Below, in pieces: positions 17,655 to 22,454 of a DNA stretch of 23,969 nt. Location of the stretch: positions 1 to 23,969 of IMG/VR virus record IMGVR_UViG_3300033571_005114. One strand, given 5' to 3'. Numbering within the stretch: the first letter of the stretch is position 1; the number at the start of each line of letters is the position of its first letter. Source of the stretch: a virus. The position numbers and the translations under genes were made by a program. The notes beneath the pieces were generated by a model. That model saw nothing but the letters and a program-made list of their open reading frames with translations, was not told where the DNA came from and did not search any database.

Positions 17655-17841
17655 ACTTTAACTTTCTTAACGGTACAACAAATTTTCCCATTTTAGGAAC
17701 CATAATATTATGCCCCTTTTCTTCACGCATAGTACTTACAATCATCTCAAAGACAGACCTAAACGCCAGTTCTACATCCTTTTTAGAAATTCCTGATTTC
17801 CTAGCCACATCCTCATATACTTCCTTCAGCTCTAACTTCAT
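17536..17841 (-). CDS. HU/IHF-like DNA-bending protein (101 aa)
   Basis: Residues 1-60 follow the HU/IHF layout. There is a helix pair (LKEVYEDVARKSGISKKDVELAFRSVFEMIVSTMRE) and then a strand pair (NIMVPKMGKFVVPLRK), where the usual 'GFGxF' turn appears as MGKF. The long DNA-clasping arm motif is shortened. The C-terminus is Gly/Glu/Asp-rich and is encoded within the overlap with the zinc-ribbon gene, so it may be little constrained. IHF-like subunits are a recurring component of crAss-like genomes. A role in DNA bending during packaging, replication or transcription is likely but not shown. It overlaps the upstream gene by ATGA. Confidence 0.8.
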   Translation of the reverse strand: MKLELKEVYEDVARKSGISKKDVELAFRSVFEMIVSTMREEKGHNIMVPKMGKFVVPLRKLKYVNTERYVQQLSRYSGRVEQPDSKGSGDRGEGFEEADGM

Positions 17842-18188
17842 TTCTCAAACTCAAATGCTACAAATAACCTAAACTTTCCATCCTTAGGATAATTAGTCAG
17901 CTTAGGGTTTAACCCATTAGGCTCTATAAGTCCCTTATCTTTTAATCCTTGCAGCAACTTCTCAAATAACCTAGCATTAATCTTCATCTTCTTACGAATA
18001 GCCTCCAAAGTGTTCTTTGAAAGTAAGTATTCCTCTAGCACATGAGTAGGATAATCCTTATGTGCAAAGTGCAAAGTCAATAAAGCAGCTAGTATATCAA
18101 TCTCTCCCTTACTAAGATGTAGTACAGGATTTAGCCAATTTAAATAAGTCACAAAGAACTTATTTCTAGGCGTTTTGATAGTTATCAT
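17838..18188 (-). CDS. Winged-helix-like protein, first gene of the packaging operon (116 aa)
   Basis: The predicted fold has helices around LSKGEIDILAALLTLHF and NTLEAIRKKMKINARLFEKLLQGLKDKGLIEPNG, followed by a beta hairpin with FRLFVAFEFE. The middle resembles the recognition helix, turn and wing of a winged-helix DNA-binding domain (ARLFEKLLQGLKDKGLI). The ATG lies only four bases after a near-perfect -7 box, so the message may be nearly leaderless. As first gene of a 17-kb operon it could be a regulator of late genes. It could also be a structural protein with a helical fold; the motif is moderate. Confidence 0.65.
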   Translation of the reverse strand: MITIKTPRNKFFVTYLNWLNPVLHLSKGEIDILAALLTLHFAHKDYPTHVLEEYLLSKNTLEAIRKKMKINARLFEKLLQGLKDKGLIEPNGLNPKLTNYPKDGKFRLFVAFEFEK

Positions 18189-18192
18189 GCAC

Positions 18193-18224
18193 CAAATATA
18201 AAGGACTTCCTACATTAAAACAAA
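18193..18224 (-). promoter_or_regulatory. Bacteroidetes-type promoter of the packaging/structural operon
   Basis: On the minus strand, TTTG (18224-18221), a 20-base spacer and TATATTTG (18200-18193) match the consensus TTTG-N19-21-TAnnTTTG exactly. The start site is expected about 5 bases after the -7 box, at or next to the ATG at 18188. This predicts a leaderless or nearly leaderless transcript. The -33 box lies in the U-tract of the terminator of the upstream noncoding RNA. Confidence 0.8.
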
Positions 18225-18255
18225 AGAAAAAGCCCAACTCATTGAGAGTCAGGCT
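18225..18255 (-). terminator. Intrinsic terminator of the structured RNA
   Basis: On the minus strand AGCCUGACUC (18255-18246) pairs over 10 bp, with two G-U wobbles, with GAGUUGGGCU (18240-18231) across a 5-base loop. UUUUUCUUUU follows at once. It ends the noncoding RNA just before the promoter of the packaging operon and would insulate the two units. Confidence 0.85.
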
Positions 18256-18612
18256 AATTCTTGGGTTGATGAGTATCTTTAGAACCTAATCTATAAGCAA
18301 CACCTTTGTCCTAAATTAGAAAAATCTACCTTTTCTAACTTTATTATTTTTGCACACTTATGCCCTTGGGATTTTCATCCTTTAAGCACTTGCGTGCATC
18401 ATTTTACTGTCTTTCCTTCAAGTCGTCTGAGCCTTTCAGCTTTTACCGTTATACTGGAGGCATCTCTATCAACCCTTAGCCTTTAACCCAGTCAAGAAGC
18501 GTATGAACAGTAAGGGTTTTTCACTTGTATTCCAAGGTTTATTACCCCCAAGAGAGTCTGCCTTTGTACTCCAAGTGTGCAGGAGTAGGTCTAACAGACG
18601 AGTCTTGTATTA

Positions 18613-18636
18613 AAAAGTAGCTTACGGGCTACTTTT
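18613..18636 (-). promoter_or_regulatory. Hairpin with U-run near the 5' end of the structured RNA
   Basis: AAAAGUAGC (18636-18628) and GCUACUUUU (18621-18613) form a perfect 9-bp stem with a 6-base loop. A short run of U and then UAAUAC follows. It starts roughly 10 bases after the predicted transcription start. Because it is palindromic it could also end plus-strand transcription. It may be a 5' cap helix of the RNA or an attenuator. Confidence 0.5.
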
Positions 18637-18651
18637 GCATGACATGCGGGG

Positions 18652-18683
18652 CAAATATAATACTCATTTTTACAAACACCAAA
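18652..18683 (-). promoter_or_regulatory. Bacteroidetes-type promoter of the structured RNA
   Basis: On the minus strand, TTTG (18683-18680), exactly 20 spacer bases and TATATTTG (18659-18652) match the host vegetative consensus fully. This is the same spacing and the same -7 sequence as the promoter of the packaging operon. It predicts a start near 18647. Confidence 0.85.
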
Positions 18684-18699
18684 AAAATGTAAAAAAAAG

Positions 18700-18891
18700 T
18701 TATGGGGCTATAGCATTTTTAACCCTATCCAAACTAGGATTGTGGCAAAACCTCAACTTCTTATTAGATATAGTCCATATCTCCCCATTATCCAAAGCAC
18801 AGGTAAACAGCAAATCATGCTCCTGACTATAATCTATCACTAAAAAAGCATACCCCTCCATTTTATGCTCAATAGAATAAATAGGTATCAT
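18700..18891 (-). CDS. Small unrecognised protein (63 aa)
   Basis: Starting at MIPIYSIEHK, the protein has strands EGYAFLVIDYSQEHDLLFTCALDNGEIWTISN and a C-terminal basic stretch. This resembles a small beta-barrel or beta-sheet domain. A promoter -7 box ends at 18913, which places the transcript start at about 18908. That makes the ATG at 18891 (14-17 base leader) the best start; a longer reading to 18975 would begin upstream of the promoter. Right after the stop comes a run of eight T on the coding strand that, with a weak hairpin, may end the transcript. It is the first gene leftwards of the divergence point, so early expression from host polymerase is plausible. The function is unknown. 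Confidence 0.6.
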   Translation of the reverse strand: MIPIYSIEHKMEGYAFLVIDYSQEHDLLFTCALDNGEIWTISNKKLRFCHNPSLDRVKNAIAP

Positions 18892-18912
18892 AGGATTTAA
18901 TTGTAGCATATA

Positions 18913-18920
18913 CAAATATA
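18913..18920 (-). promoter_or_regulatory. -7 promoter box of the small 63-aa gene
   Basis: TATATTTG on the minus strand is identical to the -7 boxes of the structured RNA and the packaging operon. The expected -33 region has TTCC instead of TTTG and lies in an A-rich tract, so this promoter is weaker by consensus. The box decides the choice of start codon for the gene that follows. Confidence 0.6.
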
Positions 18921-19022
18921 AATTTTTTTTATTTTTTATGGGAATTAGAGAGTTACCCACCCCACCAAAGGGCACCCCTTCCTTATAATAGCGGAATATA
19001 TCCCCCGCATAAAACTATCCAA

Positions 19023-19286
19023 ATGGAAAAAGAACTTGAATTGTTAACCTTAGCAGAAATTAAGGAAGCATTAGGTGCATCTGAATTGCGTGTTGTAGAT
19101 TCTAACAATACGGATGACAATGGTGAAGCACTACGTAGCACTGTGTACCACGGATCTACCAAGTTAGGCTTAGTAAAGAAAGGATTACTTGCTAAAGACC
19201 TAAAGGATAACCAAGACTATGTAGTTGCAGTCAAGAATCCTGAACTTGGTTGGGTATTTACTATTAGGAAAGGGGAGATTATCTAA
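19023..19286 (+). CDS. Unrecognised small protein (87 aa), first gene of the right block
   Basis: This acidic protein begins with a short helix (LLTLAEIKEALG). A beta-rich remainder follows: RSTVYHGSTKLGLVKKGLLAKDLKD and then YVVAVKNPELGWVFTIRKGEI. The layout suggests a compact alpha-beta domain. No signal, membrane segment or catalytic motif is visible. The leader is CA-rich and has no Shine-Dalgarno. The stop codon sits in the loop of an intrinsic terminator, so the gene is probably a single transcription unit and perhaps among the first expressed on this side. Its function is not known to me. Confidence 0.75.
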   Translation: MEKELELLTLAEIKEALGASELRVVDSNNTDDNGEALRSTVYHGSTKLGLVKKGLLAKDLKDNQDYVVAVKNPELGWVFTIRKGEII

Positions 19287-19300
19287 TCCCCTTTTCTTTC
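19268..19300 (+). terminator. Intrinsic terminator overlapping the stop codon
   Basis: AAAGGGGA (19269-19276) pairs with TCCCCTTT (19287-19294), and the flanking G adds a wobble pair. The loop is 10 bases and contains the TAA stop. TTTTCTTTC follows. It would release RNA right after the 87-aa gene. Confidence 0.8.
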
Positions 19301-19339
19301 TTCCCTTGTCTACACCATACTACACACTACACGTTACTT

Positions 19340-19540
19340 ATTGTGTATAGCATTATACCTAAAAAACTCAATCTCTTCCCAAAGGATAGCAGATGTAATA
19401 GAGTATATATTAGGGTTGGGATATAAAGAGTTATGCCTCCAACATCTATTATACATCTGAGTGCAGAGGGATTACATCAGGACTTTATCTATTGGACTTC
19501 ACACAATAGAAGCTTTACGGTGAGGCTTAAACCGTTCTAT
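19340..19540 (+). ncRNA. Candidate structured RNA or long structured leader
   Basis: This gene-free stretch (19287-19595) has several nested complementarities on the plus strand. GUAUA-GCAU-UAUAC is at 19345-19358. GAUGU/ACAUC plus AAUAGA/UCUAUU (19392-19402 with 19445-19457) form an 11-bp helix with a 2-base bulge. Within it UAUAU/AUAUA (19404-19408 with 19421-19425) encloses GUUGG (19415-19419), which can pair outside with CCAAC (19439-19443). UCUAUUG/CAAUAGA is at 19488-19510. AAGC/GCUU (19510-19513 with 19525-19528) encloses ACGGU (19517-19521), which is complementary to ACCGU (19531-19535). It could be a small RNA or the leader of the next gene. Many of these stems are AU-rich, so the case is weaker than for the large RNA. 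Confidence 0.4.
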
Positions 19541-19595
19541 TAGATTTTACTCAATACCATTAATATAGCATTCTCACTAAAATCCCACAAACATC

Positions 19596-19757
19596 ATGTC
19601 AAACTCAAGCAAAGCAGTTCTATCAATGTTAATGGCATTAATCTGTAGTTTCTTTTTCTTTAGTGCATTAGAATTAGAGATATACATAGTAGCATTAGTA
19701 TTCTGTCTTATGATGGGAGGCTTTGCTATGGTAGGCTTACATTACGATCGTAAGTAA
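19596..19757 (+). CDS. Small membrane protein (53 aa)
   Basis: The ORF encodes two hydrophobic segments: AVLSMLMALICSFFFFSA (about residues 7-24) and IVALVFCLMMGGFAMVGL (about 31-48). They are joined by the short acidic turn LELEIY, and the tail is HYDRK. This is a hairpin membrane protein of holin-like or superinfection-exclusion size; neither role can be proven. The ATG follows a leader ending ACAAACATC, in the CA-rich style of this block. The stop lies six bases before a tRNA-Arg gene, so both may share a transcript. The small size makes it easy to overlook. Confidence 0.65.
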   Translation: MSNSSKAVLSMLMALICSFFFFSALELEIYIVALVFCLMMGGFAMVGLHYDRK

Positions 19758-19763
19758 TAGTAA

Positions 19764-19838
19764 GGTCCTGTAGGTAAACGGATATACCAGTTGCCTTCTA
19801 AGCATCTATTCTACGTTCGATTCGTAGCAGGACCACCA
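19764..19838 (+). tRNA. tRNA-Arg (anticodon UCU)
   Basis: Acceptor GGTCCTG pairs perfectly with CAGGACC. The D-stem GGTA/TACC, the anticodon loop CTTCTAA giving anticodon TCT, and the T-arm CTACG-TTCGATT-CGTAG are all present. Discriminator A and an encoded CCA follow at 19835-19838. The anticodon stem has one mismatch. It reads AGA, the preferred arginine codon of an AT-rich phage. It stands alone, 3 kb away from the other tRNA genes. Confidence 0.92.
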
Positions 19839-19860
19839 ATCAACCAACCACATCACACAC

Positions 19861-20007
19861 ATGCAACCAGTTAAACCTAAACCTAGCCTCAGGCTAATCA
19901 CATTACTGTGGTTTGTCAGAGCTACACCAAGAGACAGGAATAACTATCCTGTAGCAGAAGTAATAGAAACTAAAGAACTAGGATTTCTACACATCCATCT
20001 TAACTAA
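19861..20007 (+). CDS. Small unrecognised protein (48 aa)
   Basis: A short ORF with a proline/lysine-rich start (MQPVKPKPSLR), a hydrophobic stretch (LITLLWFV, residues 12-19) and a polar remainder (RDRNNYPVAEVIETKEL). It could be a small amphipathic or membrane-anchored protein. The leader CAACCACATCACACAC matches the CA-rich leaders of neighbouring genes, and the ORF fills the space between tRNA-Arg and the next membrane protein. It may well be real, but 48 residues alone are weak evidence. Confidence 0.5.
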   Translation: MQPVKPKPSLRLITLLWFVRATPRDRNNYPVAEVIETKELGFLHIHLN

Positions 20008-20036
20008 CACACTAACACACACTACACACACTCACA

Positions 20037-20393
20037 ATGGACAAAGCATCTAATTACATCAAAGGATTTATTGGAGCATACCTATTCATTATAAGCACAG
20101 TAGGCTCAGGTATTTCAGTTTATCTGTTTACAGAGAATGCATTTTACCCATTCCTTGCAATAGTGTTAAACATGGTATTATTCTATACACATGATACACT
20201 ATGGAATAAGGCTGTAATAGAAGAAAAAGAAGAAACTGAACAGATTAAATTAAAGCAAGAACCTATTAAAGTAATAGGTACACGCACAGTAAACTATTAT
20301 GAAGAGGTACAAGACATACCTACAATAGATCATGATAGACCATTCAAATTCAACTTGGCTAAGACTTACTACGAACCAAAGAAACCAGTATAA
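20037..20393 (+). CDS. Two-segment membrane protein with cytoplasmic tail (118 aa)
   Basis: Two hydrophobic segments are visible, FIGAYLFIISTVGSGISVYLF (about residues 11-31) and FYPFLAIVLNMVLFYTHDTLW (about 36-56). A charged tail of about 60 residues follows, rich in Glu and Lys (EEKEETEQIKLKQEPIKVIGTRT). The tail with its tyrosines and prolines is probably cytoplasmic. The architecture fits a phage inner-membrane protein of unknown job, for example a holin-like, exclusion or takeover factor. A CA-repeat-like leader (CACACACTACACACACTCACA) precedes the ATG. No family recognised. Confidence 0.7.
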   Translation: MDKASNYIKGFIGAYLFIISTVGSGISVYLFTENAFYPFLAIVLNMVLFYTHDTLWNKAVIEEKEETEQIKLKQEPIKVIGTRTVNYYEEVQDIPTIDHDRPFKFNLAKTYYEPKKPV

Positions 20394-20435
20394 TACACAC
20401 ATAGTTCCATTAACAATCAAACCATCCTACACATC

Positions 20436-20723
20436 ATGCCAAAAAGGATCTACAAAGCCTGGACAAAGGCTGAGCGCAAAGCGCTAATCAAGACAGTCTT
20501 TACATCTGGTGAAGACATTACTGCATTTGCTCGTCAAACGGGCCGTACCTATTCTTCTGTAACAGCAGCATACAGAAGATTTACAAAGAAGAATATATTA
20601 GAAAGTAGCACTGCTTCTGTACCTAGTAAATCAAAAAAGCTAGGTAATAAGCAGACTACTTATGTATTTAAGAACTGCAAATCTGTAGAAATTAGTGGTA
20701 ACACAGTAATTATACAGATATAG
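20436..20723 (+). CDS. SANT/Myb-like helix-turn-helix protein (95 aa)
   Basis: The N-terminal half, YKAWTKAERKALIKTVFTSGEDITAFARQTGRTYSSVTAAYRRF, follows the Myb/SANT pattern. It has a tryptophan starting helix 1, an acidic turn, a short helix with A-R-x-T-G-R, and a recognition helix with S-S-V-x-A-x-x-R-R-F. It should bind DNA. The C-terminus is a beta-like segment (TTYVFKNCKSVEISGNTVIIQI) that could dimerise. A role in regulating the right block or host genes is inference. It is separated by only two bases from the next gene and is probably co-transcribed with it. Confidence 0.75.
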   Translation: MPKRIYKAWTKAERKALIKTVFTSGEDITAFARQTGRTYSSVTAAYRRFTKKNILESSTASVPSKSKKLGNKQTTYVFKNCKSVEISGNTVIIQI

Positions 20724-20725
20724 TT

Positions 20726-21025
20726 ATGACAGAAGCCCAAATCCTGATGCGATGGAACAATATTCCTATTGCACGAATCAATGAGAATTACAAACTAAAG
20801 ATTTTAAGAAAGATTCGGCAGAATGCAAGTACTAAATGGTACGGGCATTCTGCTCAAGATTGGATTGAGGCTTTTGCCGCCAAGGACAGTGCAGAGCAAA
20901 AATGCTATTTGGATAATATTGAAGCTGCAATACAATTGGCACAAATGAGGCGTAGAAAAGAGTATGAAAATAACCGTATAACATTCAGATTACTTACGGG
21001 TATTTGTCGTGCTGCAAATCTGTAG
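20726..21025 (+). CDS. Unrecognised helical protein (99 aa)
   Basis: The protein is basic and predicted helical: MRWNNIPIARINENYKLKILRKIRQNASTKW, then AQDWIEAFAAKDSAEQKCYLDNIEAAIQLAQMRRRKEYENNR. It starts two bases after the SANT/Myb-like gene, so the two are probably co-translated. Arginine-lysine clusters suggest nucleic-acid or acidic-protein contact. No zinc site, signal or catalytic motif is seen. Confidence 0.7.
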   Translation: MTEAQILMRWNNIPIARINENYKLKILRKIRQNASTKWYGHSAQDWIEAFAAKDSAEQKCYLDNIEAAIQLAQMRRRKEYENNRITFRLLTGICRAANL

Positions 21026-21181
21026 TACCATAGTATAAGAATAACTAAATCCAGCTAGTCTACACAGCCAAGGCATGAAACAGAGACTAATGACTGGTCA
21101 CAGTGAAGGTAATACTATTACTATATCTAATACAAAATTTAAATTAACTCAAACAGTTCAACAATTCAAAAAACAAAAATC

Positions 21182-21649
21182 ATGTCAACAGTAAAAGTAA
21201 CAACTGCTTCTAACAGCACATCAGAAATTATCGGAGTATCTAACAACAATCCAGAGTTTGGCTACATTCGTGTAGAAGCAAATGAAGGATTATCATTTGG
21301 CAATGGAGGCTGGCTTAACTCTAAGAGCAAATCAGCTCTGATTAAAGGTAAAGTAGCAGACTTGCAGACATTCATTCGTAAGAATAATGTATCTGTAGGC
21401 TATGAAATTCCTGGTCAGATTGTAGTAATGGAACAGGCTGGAACGCCTTTCTATGAAGGACAACAGCCTAAGCGTGCTGGTGTAGATGGTGAAGTTCTCT
21501 TTGTAACCCGCAATGGTGAAAAACTTCCTATCTACCGTCAAACTGAGTTCACTATGGATATGAACAAAGTTGACATGCTTGTACAGCATGAAAATGCACT
21601 GTCTACTGCAGCTAAAGTAATTGCTGCTAATGATATTGCAGTAAAGTAA
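21182..21649 (+). CDS. Unrecognised beta-rich protein, probably strongly expressed (155 aa)
   Basis: The sequence reads as mostly beta-strand (FGYIRVEANEGLSFGNGG, GYEIPGQIVVMEQ, VDGEVLFVTRNGEKLPIYRQTEF) and may be an OB-type or small barrel fold. A single-stranded-DNA-binding role would suit such a fold, but I see no defining motif. Base composition and codon use differ from the structural genes, with many Ala and Gly codons. A strong double hairpin-terminator follows the stop, and a 156-base leader region precedes it. Both suggest a separate, well expressed unit. The leader just before the ATG (CAATTCAAAAAACAAAAATC) is A-rich without Shine-Dalgarno. Confidence 0.7.
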   Translation: MSTVKVTTASNSTSEIIGVSNNNPEFGYIRVEANEGLSFGNGGWLNSKSKSALIKGKVADLQTFIRKNNVSVGYEIPGQIVVMEQAGTPFYEGQQPKRAGVDGEVLFVTRNGEKLPIYRQTEFTMDMNKVDMLVQHENALSTAAKVIAANDIAVK

Positions 21650-21669
21650 TAGATTGATAATCAATCTAT
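21649..21669 (+). repeat. Perfect 9-bp inverted repeat after the 155-aa gene
   Basis: ATAGATTGA and TCAATCTAT flank a 3-base loop (TAA) directly after the stop codon. It may be an mRNA 3' stability hairpin or a protein-binding palindrome. It lies just before the terminator hairpin. Confidence 0.55.
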
Positions 21670-21671
21670 AG

Positions 21672-21719
21672 AAGTAATTAGGGGGAAGTTAGGGATAGTC
21701 TTCCCCCTATTACTTTTTT
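21672..21719 (+). terminator. Strong intrinsic terminator
   Basis: AAGTAAT-T-AGGGGGAAG pairs with CTTCCCCCTATTACTT over about 16 bp with one bulged T. The loop is 11 bases (TTAGGGATAGT), and a run of six T follows. This is the strongest terminator of the right block. Confidence 0.9.
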
Positions 21720-21762
21720 GTTATTATCTTTATCAACCAAAACCACACAATAACCACAAACA

Positions 21763-22062
21763 ATGGATTATTCAGTAACAATAATGCATGTATTCTACCA
21801 TCCTGAAACACAGGAAGAAGAACACGTATGGATTGATGCAGATATTGTAGATGAGCCTGAGGTACACACATACTACAATGGTAACCCAGGACATCCAGGT
21901 TCAAGATCTGTAGAGATTACAAGTTGGGGTAAATGTCTTGATGATACACACCCTGAATGGATTACATTAAACATGCTACATGATGCATTAGACTCTATAG
22001 ATCTATCAAATCATAGTAGTAGTGACAATGACAATGAATATGAATTTAACTCAGATAAATAA
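21763..22062 (+). CDS. Unrecognised protein with acidic tail (99 aa)
   Basis: The N-terminus has strand-like segments (YSVTIMHVFYHP, EEEHVWIDADIVDEPEV). A glycine/proline-rich loop (YYNGNPGHPGSRSVEI) follows and then a helix (WITLNMLHDALDSI). The last 20 residues are acidic and polar (SSDNDNEYEFNSDK). I know no family. It ends two bases before the i-spanin-like gene, so it may be part of a lysis-related transcript or a spacer gene in front of it. The leader is CA-rich (ACCACACAATAACCACAAACA). Confidence 0.65.
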   Translation: MDYSVTIMHVFYHPETQEEEHVWIDADIVDEPEVHTYYNGNPGHPGSRSVEITSWGKCLDDTHPEWITLNMLHDALDSIDLSNHSSSDNDNEYEFNSDK

Positions 22063-22064
22063 CC

Positions 22065-22454
22065 ATGCAAATTGACTACAAACTTGTAATAGTATGTGTA
22101 TTAGGTATACTACTATTCATGTGGTACAAGAAAGACCACAAAGCAAACGAACAGATTGAAACACAGCTGTATCAGAATGACTTACGCATAGACAGCCTAC
22201 AAGTCGTACTGAATGCATATGACTTTGATCGTAAAGCACTCAACATTAAGATTAATACACTTAATGATTCTATCAGTGTACTTAATGCACTGCTTGCCTC
22301 TAATGAACTTCAAATCCAACAACTTAAAAGAAAGAGAAATGCAAAACTTAATTCTATTAACAAGTATGCTTCTGATGACATCATCAAGTTTTTGTCAAAC
22401 AGATACTACGGAAGTAAAGACTCCACCACCACCCCAAAAGACACTATCAATTAA
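22065..22454 (+). CDS. Probable i-spanin (Rz-like) inner-membrane protein (129 aa)
   Basis: One N-terminal membrane segment (LVIVCVLGILLFMWYKKD, about residues 7-24) is followed by a helical region with heptad spacing (QLYQNDLRIDSLQVVL... ALNIKINTLNDSISVLNALL... QIQQLKRKRNAKL). The C-terminus is polar. N-terminal anchor plus periplasmic coiled coil is the layout of phage i-spanins, which reach the outer-membrane partner and fuse the membranes at lysis. The reading rests on architecture, since spanins share little sequence. It overlaps the next gene by 116 bases in another frame, as spanin genes often do. A tail or holin accessory protein is the alternative. Confidence 0.6.
   Translation: MQIDYKLVIVCVLGILLFMWYKKDHKANEQIETQLYQNDLRIDSLQVVLNAYDFDRKALNIKINTLNDSISVLNALLASNELQIQQLKRKRNAKLNSINKYASDDIIKFLSNRYYGSKDSTTTPKDTIN

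Larger units (their letters stand above)
18222..18647 (-). ncRNA. Large structured noncoding RNA, family unknown (about 425 nt)
   Basis: No plausible gene lies here, but the minus strand is dense in helices. P1: GGGUUGAU-A-GAG (18475-18464) pairs with CUCAUCAACCC (18273-18263). P2, adjacent: AUGCCU (18463-18458) with GGGCAU (18365-18360). H3: GUCUGUU (18599-18593) with GGCAGAC (18562-18556), capped by UACUCC/GGAGUA (18587-18582/18572-18567). The H3 loop UGCACACUU (18581-18573) is perfectly complementary to AAGUGUGCA (18359-18351), a 9-bp pseudoknot. GNRA hairpins are GCAC-GCAA-GUGC (18397-18386) and GGAU-GAAA-AUCC (18380-18369). Further stems are UUAGAAAA/UUUUCUAA (18338-18331/18323-18316) and UUUAGGA/UUCUAAA (18315-18309/18284-18278). 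It has its own promoter and terminator. It is not tmRNA, 6S or RNase P by motif. Confidence 0.75.

Noticed and set aside
18222-18647. Group I intron, RNase P RNA or tmRNA as explanation of the structured RNA
   Set aside because: A CUCAGACGACU stretch recalls group I R-elements, but no matching S-element or flanking exons exist. The RNase P GAGGAAAGUC core and tmRNA tRNA-like ends are absent.
18635-18826. 63-aa plus-strand frame
   Set aside because: It runs against the promoter and 5' end of the structured RNA and the end of a minus-strand gene, with no sensible protein features.
18700-18975. Longer 91-aa version of the small minus-strand gene
   Set aside because: The -7 promoter box lies inside this longer frame, so its first ATG would not be in the transcript; the start at 18891 is preferred.
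21075-21194. 39-aa plus-strand frame before the 155-aa gene
   Set aside because: It is short, overlaps the start of a convincing gene and ends in Lys/Gln-rich sequence; probably leader sequence.
22213-22338. Upstream extension of the middle spanin-like gene
   Set aside because: It is the out-of-frame image of the coiled coil of the preceding gene; the signal peptide begins at 22339.
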